Shown one piece after another: positions 1-8,523 of a DNA stretch of 64,000 nucleotides; the stretch's first letter is position 1, and each line of letters starts with the position of its first letter. A program made the translations under genes and the position numbers. The notes under the pieces were generated by a model. The model saw only the letters and a program-made list of their open reading frames with translations, had not been told where the DNA came from and did no database searches. This DNA comes from Rhodobacterales bacterium HKCCE2091 (GTDB taxonomy: Bacteria > Pseudomonadota > Alphaproteobacteria > Rhodobacterales > Rhodobacteraceae), in the NCBI GenBank assembly GCA_015689685.1, contig WVSL01000001.1, positions 359,001-423,000 on the forward strand, in the 5' to 3' direction.

Positions 1-755
1 TACCGCATCTCGGTCATCTCGCGCGCGAAGCCCCAGACCGGCGAGGCCAGCCGCAGCGCCCACCACGGGAACCGCCCGATCCGCATCCGCCGCCCGGTCG
101 CGCGTTCCATCGCCTGCGCAAGGTCACGGTAGCTGAAGGACACGCCGGGAAACGCGAATTCCTCGTAGGGGGCGAAATCCTCCGCCTGCTCCGCCAGGGC
201 GACGAAGCCCCGCGCGAGATCGGGCAGGTTCGCGTAGGCACGGGGCGCGTCGGGGTTGCCGGTCGCCGTGACCCTTCCGCGCGCGGCACCCTTCAGCACG
301 ACGAGGTTGAACAGCGTCTGCGGGTTCTCCGCGTCGATGAAGTCGCCCGCGCGCAGAAGCACGACCCGGACGCCGTCCGACGACGCGGCGAGCAGATCGC
401 GCTCCATGTCGATCCTAATCCGCCCCTTGCGCGAGGCCGCCCGCTGCGGCGTGGTCTCCGACCACGGGCCGGGCTGGTCGCCGTAGACGTAGACGGTGCC
501 GGGCTGAAGGATCGTCGCGCCGGTCGCCTTCGCCGCGGCGATGACCTGCCGCGTGATGCGCGGGATCTCCGTGTCCCAGTTCCGGTACATCGGCGGGTTC
601 ATCCCGTTGAAGATGAAATCCGCCCCGCGCGCGGCCTCGGTCAGGTCGGTACGGCGGTCGTAGACGCGCACGGTCCAGCCCGCGCGCTCGAAAGCCTGGC
701 GGGTGCGGCGGCCGATACCGCCGGACGCGCCGGTAATGAGGATGGTGTTGGTCAT
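1..755 (-). CDS. NAD(P)-dependent epimerase/reductase, extended SDR family (3' end missing)
   Basis: The reading frame runs off the left edge, so about 251 N-terminal residues are visible and the C-terminus is missing. The start is ATG at 755 with a GGAGGG ribosome site just upstream. The N-terminus carries the dinucleotide-binding glycine motif ITGASGGIG (G9, G12, G15), followed by an NGMNPP stretch and a GTVYVYGDQPG segment like the catalytic loop of atypical extended SDRs. The substrate cannot be told. It is divergent from a LysR-type regulator with a 90-base gap, which suggests that regulator controls it. Family level is secure, specific function is not. Confidence 0.8.
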   Translation of the reverse strand, partial: MTNTILITGASGGIGRRTRQAFERAGWTVRVYDRRTDLTEAARGADFIFNGMNPPMYRNWDTEIPRITRQVIAAAKATGATILQPGTVYVYGDQPGPWSETTPQRAASRKGRIRIDMERDLLAASSDGVRVVLLRAGDFIDAENPQTLFNLVVLKGAARGRVTATGNPDAPRAYANLPDLARGFVALAEQAEDFAPYEEFAFPGVSFSYRDLAQAMERATGRRMRIGRFPWWALRLASPVWGFAREMTEMR

Positions 756-787
756 GATGCCCTCCGGATGTCGATGGACCCAAGATG

Positions 788-839
788 GCGCATTCCTGCC
801 TGTATCGGAATTGACCCGTTTCGCACCTGTGCTATGCGC
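788..839. promoter_or_regulatory. Candidate LysR control region between divergent genes
   Basis: In the gap between the epimerase and the LysR gene, GCGCAT (788-793) and its complement ATGCGC (834-839) flank a short dyad GCAC-CT-GTGC (823-832). LysR regulators usually bind such dyads in the intergenic region shared with a divergent target. The arms are short in GC-rich DNA, so chance is possible. Confidence 0.3.
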
Positions 840-845
840 TTTTGA

Positions 846-1730
846 ATGGCTGATCTCGACTGGTCTCTAATCCGGACGTTCCTCGCCGTCGTCGACCACG
901 GCTCGCTCTCCGCCGCCGCCCGCGCGCTCGGGCTGAGCCAGCCGACGCTCGGCCGCCATGTCCGCGCGCTGGAGCATACGCTCGGCGCCGATTTGTTCCG
1001 CCGGGTCCCCAACGGGCTGGAACCGACCGAAGCCGGGGCCGCACTGGTGGCATCCGCCCGCGCGATGGCCGAAGCCGCCGCGCGCCTGTCGCTCGCGGCC
1101 GAGGGCGGCGGCGCGGCGCTGAAGGGCACGGTGCGGATCACCGCGTCGAACATCGTCTCGCACCACCTGCTGCCGCCGATCCTCGCCCGGCTCCGGGCGG
1201 ATGCTCCCGAAATCCAGATCGAGCTCGTGCCCACCGACGGGTCGGAAAACCTGCTGTTCCGCGAGGCCGATATCGCGCTGCGGATGTATCGCCCCGACCA
1301 GCTCGACATCGTAGCCCGTCGCCTGCGCGACCTGCCGCTCGGCTTCTACGCCGCGAAATCCTACCTCGACCGCGCCGGCCGCCCCGCCTCCTACGCCGAG
1401 GCGCTGGAGCGGGACTTCGTCGGCTTCGACCGCGACGATTCTGCGATCCGTATCCTGCGCGCCCAGGGCGTGCAGGCCGGGCGGGAGTTCTTCCCGGTCC
1501 GCTGCGATCACCAGCCGACCTACTGGGAACTGGTCCGGGCGGGCTGCGGCATCGGGGCGATGCAGCGCGTCATTGCCGATGCCGATCCCCTGCTGGAACG
1601 GGTCGCCGCGCTCGATGCTATCCGGCTCGAACCGCTGCAACTGTGGCTCGCCGCGCCGGGGGCGCTGAGGACAAGCCCGCGCATCCGAAGGGTCTGGGAC
1701 GCGCTCGCCGAAGCCTTCGCGCCGTCTTGA
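846..1730 (+). CDS. LysR family transcriptional regulator
   Basis: A 294-residue protein of normal LysR length. The N-terminal winged helix-turn-helix spans about residues 4-62 ([20 protein letters not shown] then [12 protein letters not shown]), followed by a periplasmic-binding-protein-like effector domain from about residue 90. The effector domain resembles those of LysR proteins divergent from small oxidoreductases. The start ATG at 846 places the HTH at the usual distance. The likely target is the divergent epimerase; the inducer is unknown. Confidence 0.9.
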   Translation: MADLDWSLIRTFLAVVDHGSLSAAARALGLSQPTLGRHVRALEHTLGADLFRRVPNGLEPTEAGAALVASARAMAEAAARLSLAAEGGGAALKGTVRITASNIVSHHLLPPILARLRADAPEIQIELVPTDGSENLLFREADIALRMYRPDQLDIVARRLRDLPLGFYAAKSYLDRAGRPASYAEALERDFVGFDRDDSAIRILRAQGVQAGREFFPVRCDHQPTYWELVRAGCGIGAMQRVIADADPLLERVAALDAIRLEPLQLWLAAPGALRTSPRIRRVWDALAEAFAPS

Positions 1731-1786
1731 CCCTCCCCCGGGGCTTGTCTACCCCCGCGATCGAACCTGGACAGCGGAGAGAGACG

Positions 1787-2890
1787 ATGCCGAACCCCAC
1801 CATCCTGATCCTGCCCGGCGACGGCATCGGCCCCGAGGTGATGGCCGAGGTCCGCAAGGTCATCGACTGGTTCGGCACCCGGGGCCACGCCTTCGACGTG
1901 ACCGAGGACCTCGTCGGCGGTTGCGCCTACGACGCCCACGGCACGCCGCTGACCGACGAGACGATGGCCAAGGCGCAGGAGGTCGATGCCGTCCTGCTCG
2001 GCGCCGTCGGCGGGCCGCAATACGACAACCTCGATTTCTCCGTGAAGCCCGAACGCGGGCTGCTGCGGCTGCGGAAGGAAATGGACCTCTTCGCGAACCT
2101 CCGCCCGGCCCAGTGCTTCGACGCGCTGGCCGACTTCTCGTCGCTGAAGAAGGACGTGGTCGCGGGCCTCGACATCATGATCGTGCGCGAGCTGACCTCC
2201 GGCGTCTATTTCGGCGAGCCCCGCGGGATCATCAAGGAAGGCAACGAGCGCGTCGGCATCAACACGCAGCGCTATACCGAGAGCGAGATCGCCCGCGTCG
2301 CGCGGTCGGCCTTCGAGCTGGCCCGCAAGCGGAACAACAAGCTCTGCTCGATGGAAAAGGCCAACGTCATGGAATCGGGCGTGCTGTGGCGCGACGTGGT
2401 GAACGAGGTTCACGCGGCGGAATACAGCGACGTGGAGCTGTCGCACATGTACGCCGACGCGGGCGCGATGCAGCTGACCCGCTGGCCCAAGCAGTTCGAC
2501 GTGATCGTGACCGACAACCTGTTCGGCGACCTCCTGTCCGACCTCGCCGCGATGCTGACCGGCTCGCTCGGGATGCTGCCGTCCGCCTCGCTCGGCGCGC
2601 CGATGGCGAACGGGCGGCCGAAGGCGCTGTATGAACCCGTCCACGGCTCCGCCCCGGACATCGCGGGCACCGGAAAGGCAAACCCGATCGCCTGCATCCT
2701 CAGCTTCGCGATGGCATTGCGCTACAGCTTTGACATGGGCGACGAGGCGACGCGGCTGGAACAGGCGGTGGAAGCCGTCCTGGCCGACGGCCTTCGCACG
2801 GCGGACCTGATGGGCCCCGAGGGCGGCACCCCTATCTCGACCGCCGACATGGGCGACGCGATCATCGCCAAGCTCGCCGCCACGGCCTGA
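1787..2890 (+). CDS. leuB: 3-isopropylmalate dehydrogenase
   Basis: 367 residues, the usual LeuB length. It oxidatively decarboxylates 3-isopropylmalate to 2-oxoisocaproate with NAD+ in leucine synthesis in the cytoplasm. The start motif [11 protein letters not shown], the substrate-binding region [14 protein letters not shown] and the C-terminal NAD-binding signature [18 protein letters not shown] are all present. An in-frame upstream extension exists, but the ATG at 1787 follows a GGAGAGAG ribosome site and matches the family N-terminus. leuC and leuD are not adjacent within the window, and the gene follows the LysR gene by 56 bases, probably with its own promoter. Confidence 0.97.
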   Translation: MPNPTILILPGDGIGPEVMAEVRKVIDWFGTRGHAFDVTEDLVGGCAYDAHGTPLTDETMAKAQEVDAVLLGAVGGPQYDNLDFSVKPERGLLRLRKEMDLFANLRPAQCFDALADFSSLKKDVVAGLDIMIVRELTSGVYFGEPRGIIKEGNERVGINTQRYTESEIARVARSAFELARKRNNKLCSMEKANVMESGVLWRDVVNEVHAAEYSDVELSHMYADAGAMQLTRWPKQFDVIVTDNLFGDLLSDLAAMLTGSLGMLPSASLGAPMANGRPKALYEPVHGSAPDIAGTGKANPIACILSFAMALRYSFDMGDEATRLEQAVEAVLADGLRTADLMGPEGGTPISTADMGDAIIAKLAATA

Positions 2891-3192
2891 TCGCGCACGC
2901 GGTTCCTCCCCGGGTCGCCGCCGATACGGTGGCCCGGCCGGACATCTGCCGTGACGGACGCGCCCGTTTCGGCAGACCTCCGCTCGGCCGGACGCGTCAG
3001 CCCGAACGGTATCTCTGCCGACCAGGCGCGGTCGACAACGGCGCGACCTCCTATACTATGGAACCCGCGGCCCCGGTCCGCTTCGCCACGGGCTGAAAAC
3101 CGCTCGCGCGCCCCGCGCCCGATTGCCAACCTCGCTTGATGCTGCAATGCAGCGTGATACCGCCGCCGAAACACCAGTCACCGGATCCGACA
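2891..3192. other. Intergenic stretch without a supported gene
   Basis: About 300 bases between leuB and the DMT permease. The open frames here (for example 2951-3139) give low-complexity Arg/Pro/Ser-rich products typical of non-coding frames in GC-rich DNA and have no convincing ribosome site. A small dyad GCTGC-AAT-GCAGC lies near 3141-3153. It probably holds the leuB 3' end and the permease promoter; nothing else is recognised. Confidence 0.5.
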
Positions 3193-4152
3193 ATGCACGC
3201 CCCCGCCCGCGGCGTTCTGTTCGCACTTGCCGCCTTCGCCGTCTACGCAACCCACGACGTGGTCGTGAAGTATCTCGGCGCCCTCTACTCGCCGGTCCAG
3301 GTCGTGTTCTTCAGCGTCCTGTTCGGCTTCCCCATCGTCACGCTCCTGATGATGCGCGACGCCCGCGACGGGAACCTGATCCCGGTCCACCCCTGGTGGA
3401 CGGCGCTGCGGGTCGGGGCGACGGTGGTGACCGGTCTCTGCGCGTTCTACGCCTTCGCGGTGCTGCCGCTGGCGCAGGTCTACGCGATCCTGTTCGCCTC
3501 GCCCCTGCTGATCACCATCCTGTCGATCCCGATCCTCGGTGAAACCGTGGGCTGGCGCCGCTGGCTTGCGGTCGTGACCGGGCTTTGCGGCGTCCTCGTG
3601 GTGCTGAGGCCCGGCGCGCAGCCCTTCGACCTCGGCCACGCCGCCGCGGTCGTCGCGGCCTGCGGCAGCGCCGTCGCCGCCGTGGTCATGCGCAAGATCG
3701 GTCGGGACGAACGGACCGTGGTGATGATGATCTACCCGATGATGGGCAACTTCATCCTGATGGGCGCCGCGCTCGGCTTCGTCTACGAACCGATGCCGGC
3801 CTTCGACCTGATGGCCTCGGCGGTGGTGGCGGCTCTGGCACTGGTGGCGACCGGCGCGGTGATCTTCGCCTACCGTCTCGCCCCGGCGGCCATCGTCGCG
3901 CCGATGCAGTATTCGCAGATCATCTGGGCCAGTCTCTACGGCTATTTCATCTTCGACGAGCGGCTCGACGCGCCGACCGTGATCGGCAGCGGAATCATCA
4001 TCGCGTCGGGGCTGTTCATCGTCCTGCGCGAGGCCCGGGGCCATACCTCGACCCAGACCCCGGTGATCCAGACCCGGTCCCGCGCCGGCACCCCCGCGGC
4101 GCCCCGGATCAGCGCCCTGTTGCAGCGCGCACGCCGTGGCCCGAAGCCCTGA
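3193..4152 (+). CDS. EamA/RhaT-type DMT superfamily permease
   Basis: 319 residues, about ten hydrophobic segments in two EamA repeats, as expected for drug/metabolite transporters of the inner membrane. The first repeat starts right after the N-terminus (GVLFALAAFAVYATHDVVVK) and the second at about residue 155. The C-terminus ends in a basic tail. A longer frame begins with TTG at 3136, but ATG at 3193 starts just before the first membrane helix and is preferred. The solute cannot be predicted. It stands alone between leuB and a tRNA gene. Confidence 0.88.
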   Translation: MHAPARGVLFALAAFAVYATHDVVVKYLGALYSPVQVVFFSVLFGFPIVTLLMMRDARDGNLIPVHPWWTALRVGATVVTGLCAFYAFAVLPLAQVYAILFASPLLITILSIPILGETVGWRRWLAVVTGLCGVLVVLRPGAQPFDLGHAAAVVAACGSAVAAVVMRKIGRDERTVVMMIYPMMGNFILMGAALGFVYEPMPAFDLMASAVVAALALVATGAVIFAYRLAPAAIVAPMQYSQIIWASLYGYFIFDERLDAPTVIGSGIIIASGLFIVLREARGHTSTQTPVIQTRSRAGTPAAPRISALLQRARRGPKP

Positions 4153-4202
4153 AACCGCCACTTGCCAAGCCGCCGCGCGGGCGCTATCAGCCCCGTCACG
4201 GT

Positions 4203-4279
4203 CGGAGTGTAGCTCAGCCTGGTAGAGCACTGTCTTCGGGAGGCAGGGGTCGGAGGTTCGAATCCTCTCACTCCGACCA
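4203..4279 (+). tRNA. tRNA-Pro (anticodon CGG)
   Basis: A complete 77-base cloverleaf including encoded CCA. The acceptor arm CGGAGTG (4203-4209) pairs perfectly with CACTCCG (4269-4275). The D arm contains AGCTCAGCCTGGTAGAGC, the anticodon stem CTGTC/GGCAG encloses loop TTCGGGA with anticodon CGG at 4237-4239, and the T loop contains TTCGAAT. The C1-G72 pair and discriminator A are typical of bacterial proline tRNA. It would read CCG codons, frequent in this GC-rich genome. Confidence 0.97.
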
Positions 4280-4399
4280 ATTCCAGCGGAACGAAACGGC
4301 GAACGGTCCTCCGGGATCCCCCACATCGCGTTTCCCCGTCGGACGTTCCCGGTTATGCTACGCCATGCCCGACTGTTCCCCGGCCACGGTGCACCTGAC

Positions 4400-4621
4400 G
4401 TGATCCTCGTCTCCGTCCTCACCTGCCCCGAATGCGGCCATGCGACCGACGAGGTCATGCCGACAGACACCTGCGTGTGGTTCCATGAGTGCGGCAGCTG
4501 CGGGACTGTTCTTAAACCGAAGCCGGGCGACTGCTGCGTCTTCTGCTCCTACGGAAGCGTTCCCTGCCCGCCGGTTCAGGCCGGCGATACGTGCTGCAGC
4601 GGGCCCATCGGGTCAGGCTGA
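4400..4621 (+). CDS. GDCCVxC-family small cysteine-rich protein
   Basis: A 73-residue protein with 11 cysteines: an N-terminal CPEC pair, an ECGSC cluster, the family signature GDCCVFCSYGSVPCP and a terminal CC. It matches the family named GDCCVxC domain (seleno)protein, in which some members carry selenocysteine. Here every position is a TGC cysteine codon and no in-frame TGA occurs. Function is unknown; the paired cysteines suggest metal binding or redox work. The start is uncertain: GTG at 4400 gives the usual short N-terminus, while ATG at 4355 would add 15 residues. No clear ribosome site supports either. It is convergent with phaZ. Confidence 0.75.
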   Translation: MILVSVLTCPECGHATDEVMPTDTCVWFHECGSCGTVLKPKPGDCCVFCSYGSVPCPPVQAGDTCCSGPIGSG

Positions 4622-4639
4622 GCACGGAGGTTCCCCCGG

Positions 4640-5851
4640 CTATTCCATCGCCTGGATCATGTTCCGCACGACGGGATAGATCTCGTTTTCCCACCGGCGC
4701 CCGTTGAACACGCCGTAATGGCCGACATTGGCCTGCAGATGGTGGCGCTTCAGGTGCGGGCGGAGCGAGGAGCAGAGCTCGTGCGCGGCGGAGGTCTGGC
4801 CGAGACCGCAGATGTCGTCGCGCCCGCCCTCCACGGTCAGGAGCGCAGTGCGGCGGATCGCGCCGGGATCGACCGGCTTGCCCCGGTAGGTGAACGTCCC
4901 CTTGGCCAGTTCGGCCTGCTGGAAGATGCGGTCGATGGTCTCGACGTAGAATTCCGCGGTGAGGTCGAGCACGGCGAAGTACTCGTCGTAGAATTCCTTG
5001 ATCTTCCGCGCCTCCTCCACCTCGCCCTCGGCCAGCAGATCGTACATCCGCTGATGCTGCGCGCGATGGCGGTCCATGTTCATCTGCATGAAGGCGGTGA
5101 GCTGGACGAAGCCCGGGTAGACCTTGCGCCCGGCCCCGGCATAGCGGCCGGGCACGCGGGCGATGACGCGGGTCTTGAACCAGTCGAGCGGCTTTTCCAG
5201 CGCCAGTTCGTTCACCATCGTCGGGCTTTCGCGCACGTCGACCGGTCCGGCCATCAGCGTCATCGACCGCGGCGTCGCCGGGTCCTTCGCCTCGGACATG
5301 ACGGCGACGGCGGCGAGCGTCTGCACGCAGGGCTGGCAGACGGCAACGACATGGGCGCCGGGGCCGAGATCCTGCAGGAAGCGGATGACGTAGGACACGT
5401 AATCCTCGACCCCGAACGGACCCTCGGATTTCGGCACGTCGCGGGCGTTCTTCCAGTCGGTGATGTAGACGTCGTGATCGCGCAGGAGCGTGCGCACCGT
5501 GCCGGCCAGCAGGGTCGAGAAATGCCCCGACAGCGGCGCGGTCACCAGCACCTTGGGCTGTTCGGTGTCGATGTCGCGGCGGAACCTCAGAAGCGAGCCG
5601 AACGGCAGGTCGGTGACGACCTCCTCGGTCACCGCGACCTCGCGGTTGCCGACGGTCACCCGCTCGATCCCGTAATCGGGCCGGGAATGGGTAAGCCTGA
5701 ACCGCGAAAGCATCTCGAAGAAGGCCGCCTGCCGCCGCGCGAAGGTCGCGAACGGGCCGCCCGCGAACCGCGGCATCGTCAGTCCGAGCGTCGCCGCCGT
5801 TCTCATCGGGGTCAGAATATCATCAAGTGCCTGGTAACCTGCATAGAGCAT
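4640..5851 (-). CDS. phaZ: Intracellular polyhydroxybutyrate depolymerase
   Basis: 403 residues, the normal length of the intracellular PHB depolymerase family, which releases 3-hydroxybutyrate from storage granules. The N-terminus MLYAGYQALDDILTPMR is characteristic. The lipase-box-like site is VCQPC with the nucleophile probably C172, and the acid and base are likely the Asp of GGRDDICGLGQT and the His of VGHYGVFNGRRW near the C-terminus. The start ATG at 5851 follows a GGGAAGTG ribosome site. In many Rhodobacterales phaZ faces phaC; here the divergent gene is a GST, so the synthase lies elsewhere. The thiolase at the right end of the window may serve the same polymer cycle. Confidence 0.95.
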   Translation of the reverse strand: MLYAGYQALDDILTPMRTAATLGLTMPRFAGGPFATFARRQAAFFEMLSRFRLTHSRPDYGIERVTVGNREVAVTEEVVTDLPFGSLLRFRRDIDTEQPKVLVTAPLSGHFSTLLAGTVRTLLRDHDVYITDWKNARDVPKSEGPFGVEDYVSYVIRFLQDLGPGAHVVAVCQPCVQTLAAVAVMSEAKDPATPRSMTLMAGPVDVRESPTMVNELALEKPLDWFKTRVIARVPGRYAGAGRKVYPGFVQLTAFMQMNMDRHRAQHQRMYDLLAEGEVEEARKIKEFYDEYFAVLDLTAEFYVETIDRIFQQAELAKGTFTYRGKPVDPGAIRRTALLTVEGGRDDICGLGQTSAAHELCSSLRPHLKRHHLQANVGHYGVFNGRRWENEIYPVVRNMIQAME

Positions 5852-5954
5852 GGATCACTTCCCGTCGCGGGCCGACATCCCGGCCATTCCGGGACATTGG
5901 CAGCGTGTGCAGGAAAAAGCCATGAAGTAGCGTCGGGTTGCATCGGAGGACGAC

Positions 5955-6608
5955 ATGGCGAAGGCAACGCTTACAATTTCATCGAAAAACTACTCGTCGT
6001 GGTCGCTTCGTGGCTGGTTGTTGTGCCGCATGTCGGGACTGGACTTCGACGAGAAGATGGTCGACGTGCAGGCCGCCGACGCGCGGCAGGAACTGCTGCT
6101 GCTGTCGCCGTCGGTGCTGGTGCCGCGCCTGACCCACGGATCGGTCCAGGTCTGGGACACGCTCGCCATCGCGGAGTACCTGCACGAGATCGCGCCCGAC
6201 GCCGGGCTCTACCCGGCCGACCGCACCATCCGCGCCCATTGCCGCTCGGTCTCGGGCGAGATCCATTCGGGTTTCTACAACCTCCGCTCGGCATTGCCGA
6301 TGAACCTCAAGGCCAAGCACGCCGCGTTCAAGGTGTTCTCCGGCGCCCGTGGCGACGTGGAGCGGGTGCGGACCATCTGGCGGGAATGCCTGGACGCCTA
6401 TGGCGGCCCGTTCCTGTTCGGCGAACCCACGGTCGCGGATGCGATGTACGCCCCGGTCTGCACCCGGTTCGAAACCTACAGCGTCGCGCTGGAGGAGGCG
6501 GAGCGCGCCTACGTCGACACCATCCTCGACTGGCCCCTGATGGCCGAGTGGCGCGAGGGTGCGCTGGCGGAGCCCGAGGAGATCGTCGAGCTCGAGGTCG
6601 AATTCTGA
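5955..6608 (+). CDS. Glutathione S-transferase family protein
   Basis: 217 residues with the two-domain GST layout. The N-terminal thioredoxin-like half begins ATLTISSKNYSSWSLRGWL, where one of the serines of SSWS is the likely glutathione-activating residue. The SNAIL/TRASH-type binding loop reads VPRLTHG with DTLAIAEYL following. The C-terminal helical domain spans about residues 85-205. This subgroup (NYSSWSLR start) is common in proteobacteria and has no assigned substrate. It is divergent from phaZ with a 103-base gap and followed by an MFS gene 98 bases on. Confidence 0.88.
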   Translation: MAKATLTISSKNYSSWSLRGWLLCRMSGLDFDEKMVDVQAADARQELLLLSPSVLVPRLTHGSVQVWDTLAIAEYLHEIAPDAGLYPADRTIRAHCRSVSGEIHSGFYNLRSALPMNLKAKHAAFKVFSGARGDVERVRTIWRECLDAYGGPFLFGEPTVADAMYAPVCTRFETYSVALEEAERAYVDTILDWPLMAEWREGALAEPEEIVELEVEF

Positions 6609-6706
6609 CCCGCGGCCGGCGCGCGGGCGGGTTGATCCCCCGCCCCGCCCCGTCCTAGCCTCGCCCCAACCGCCCACGCCCGAACAAGACCCCACGGAAG
6701 ACCTGC

Positions 6707-8041
6707 ATGGTCCGAAGCCTGTTACCGCTTTTTGCCCTTCTCGCCGGATCCGCGTTCCTGTTGTTCGCGGGCGGCATGAACGGGCTGATCCTGCCGATCC
6801 GCGGCGAGATCGAGGGATTCTCCTCGACCTCGCTCGGCCTGCTCGGGACCGGGTGGGCGATTGGCTACGTCGCCGGTTGCCTGCGGACGCCGGCGCTGGT
6901 GGCGCGGGTCGGACATATCCGGGCCTTCGGGGCGATGTGCGCGCTGGCCGCGATCACGGTCCTCGTGTCGCTGCTGGCACTGACGCCCTGGGTCTGGATC
7001 CCGCTGCGCGCGATCTCGGGCTTCTGCTTCGCGGGCGCGGCGATGATCGTCGAAAGCTGGCTCAACGAGCGCGCCGACCACCGCAACCGGGGCCAGATCT
7101 TCGGCATCTACACGATGGTCAACCTCGCCGCGACGACGCTCGGGCAGATGGCGCTGACGCTCGGCGACCCCTCGGGGTTCCTGTTCTTCGTCGTCGCCGC
7201 CATCGTCTACTGCCTCGCGCTTCTGCCGACCGCGATCTCGGCCACGCAGACACCCACGGCGCTGACCTCGGTCTCGCTGAACCTGCGCGGGCTCTGGCGC
7301 AACTCGCCCATCGCGGTCTTCGCGGTGCTGATGGTCGGCATATCGAACGCGGCGTTCGGCACGCTCGCAGCCGTCTACGCCGCGCAGTCGGGGCTCACCT
7401 TGCAGGACGTGGCGCTGTTCGCGTCGATCCCGGTGCTGGCGGGCGCGCTGGCGCAGTTGCCCGTCGGCATCCTGTCCGACCGCTACGACCGGCGGCTCGT
7501 CCTGATCGGCACTGCCGCCATCGGGCTGCTAGCGGATTGCGTGTTCCTGTTCGGCGGTATCAGCGGCGCGACCGCAAACCTCGCCGCGGCCGCGGTGTTC
7601 GGCACCGCGGTCTTCGCGATGTACCCGGTGATCGTCGCCCATGCCAACGACCACGCCGCACCGGGGAGCGGGCTACAGGTCTCCGGCGGGCTGCTGCTGG
7701 TCTACGGCATCGGGTCCATCGTCAGCCCGACCGTCGCCGGTTTCGCAATGACCGGGATGGGGCCGCGCGCGCTGTTCCTCGTGACCGGCTGCGCGCACAT
7801 CATGCTGATCGGGTTCGCCATCTTCCGGCTGCGCCAGCGCGGCGCGGTCGCGGCGGAGGACAAGACCGCTTTCGTCGCCGCCCCGCTGCCCCGCGCCGCG
7901 ACGCCCGAGACGCTCACGCTCGCCGGGCTCGACGACGACGTTCAGGAGGCCGAGGAAGAGGATGCCGGGGCGGCGTCCGGCCCCGACGCGTCGGACGACG
8001 ATTCCAGCACCACCGATTCAAGCGCTGCCAACCCTCGCTGA
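6707..8041 (+). CDS. MFS transporter (YcaD-like)
   Basis: 444 residues with about twelve membrane segments ending near residue 390, then an unusual acidic, serine-rich tail of about 45 residues. The N-terminal half has the MFS pattern GTGWAIGYVAGCLRTPALVARVG and the second half the matching loop LPVGILSDRYDRR. It resembles the YcaD group of small-molecule permeases, whose substrates are mostly unknown. The tail is encoded by DNA that also encodes the C-terminus of the convergent MarR gene (100-base antisense overlap), which may explain its composition. Confidence 0.87.
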   Translation: MVRSLLPLFALLAGSAFLLFAGGMNGLILPIRGEIEGFSSTSLGLLGTGWAIGYVAGCLRTPALVARVGHIRAFGAMCALAAITVLVSLLALTPWVWIPLRAISGFCFAGAAMIVESWLNERADHRNRGQIFGIYTMVNLAATTLGQMALTLGDPSGFLFFVVAAIVYCLALLPTAISATQTPTALTSVSLNLRGLWRNSPIAVFAVLMVGISNAAFGTLAAVYAAQSGLTLQDVALFASIPVLAGALAQLPVGILSDRYDRRLVLIGTAAIGLLADCVFLFGGISGATANLAAAAVFGTAVFAMYPVIVAHANDHAAPGSGLQVSGGLLLVYGIGSIVSPTVAGFAMTGMGPRALFLVTGCAHIMLIGFAIFRLRQRGAVAAEDKTAFVAAPLPRAATPETLTLAGLDDDVQEAEEEDAGAASGPDASDDDSSTTDSSAANPR

Positions 8042-8430
8042 AGCGCCGCCCGGTCCGCCGGGTCGAGATGCGACAGCATCTCGGCCTCCACCTGCCGCAT
8101 CGGCAGCAGCAGTTCGCGGTAGGCGCGCAACCCGGCCTCGGTCAGCGACAGGATGTCGGATCGCCGGTCCCTGGGGTCCTGGGTCCGCACCAGCCAGCGG
8201 CGTTCCTCCAGCGCGAACACGGCCCGGCTGACCTTGGTCTTGTGCTGCGTCGAATGTGCGCCGACGATCGTCGCCGTCGCCTGCCCCAGGTCCGCCAGCG
8301 CGGCGAGAACCCGCCATTCCGGCCGCGTCAGCCCGAACCGCTTGGCATAGATCGGCCGCACCCGCAGGCTCACGGCCTCCGACAGCCGGTTCAGCCGGTA
8401 GGGCAGGAAGGTTTCGAGTGTCGGGTCCAT
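7942..8430 (-). CDS. MarR family regulator, probable repressor of the homogentisate operon
   Basis: 162 residues from ATG 8430; an in-frame GTG at 8463 would add 11 residues but lies inside the probable operator. The MarR winged helix spans about residues 30-120, with recognition-helix region HSTQHKTKVSRAVFALEERR and wing RRSDILSLTEAG. The final 20 residues are Ser/Ala/Asp-rich and overlap the MFS gene on the other strand. It is divergent from the MBL-to-fahA operon, the usual arrangement for a MarR protein that releases DNA on binding an aromatic acid. Homogentisate or a precursor is the likely ligand; this is inference from position. Confidence 0.9.
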   Translation of the reverse strand: MDPTLETFLPYRLNRLSEAVSLRVRPIYAKRFGLTRPEWRVLAALADLGQATATIVGAHSTQHKTKVSRAVFALEERRWLVRTQDPRDRRSDILSLTEAGLRAYRELLLPMRQVEAEMLSHLDPADRAALQRGLAALESVVLESSSDASGPDAAPASSSSAS

Positions 8431-8440
8431 AGCGGGCTTG

Positions 8441-8478
8441 TTAGTTACAAAATATATCGTCACAAGAGTAACGAAATC
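8441..8478. promoter_or_regulatory. Candidate MarR operator/promoter of the homogentisate operon
   Basis: The MarR-MBL gap holds a markedly AT-rich island in otherwise GC-rich DNA. It contains TTAGTTAC (8441-8448) and GTAACGAA (8468-8475), inverted copies matching at 7 of 8 positions, with ACAAAATATAT between them. The position is right for a shared operator over divergent promoters. No confident -35/-10 pair could be assigned. Confidence 0.4.
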
Positions 8479-8523
8479 GGCCGGCGCCGCAAGGCGAGTC
8501 GGCAGCAGGGAAGGGAGTATCTA

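Noticed and set aside
2951-3139. Possible 62-codon gene in the leuB-permease gap
   Set aside because: Low-complexity Arg/Pro/Ser product, no ribosome site and no family pattern.
4400-4621. Selenocysteine in the GDCCVxC protein
   Set aside because: No in-frame TGA is present; all relevant codons are TGC, and no SECIS-like hairpin was seen.
6559-8523. Upstream extension of the MBL-protein frame
   Set aside because: It overlaps the MFS and MarR genes in another frame and is Arg/Ala/Pro-rich; ATG 8524 has a strong ribosome site and the family N-terminus.
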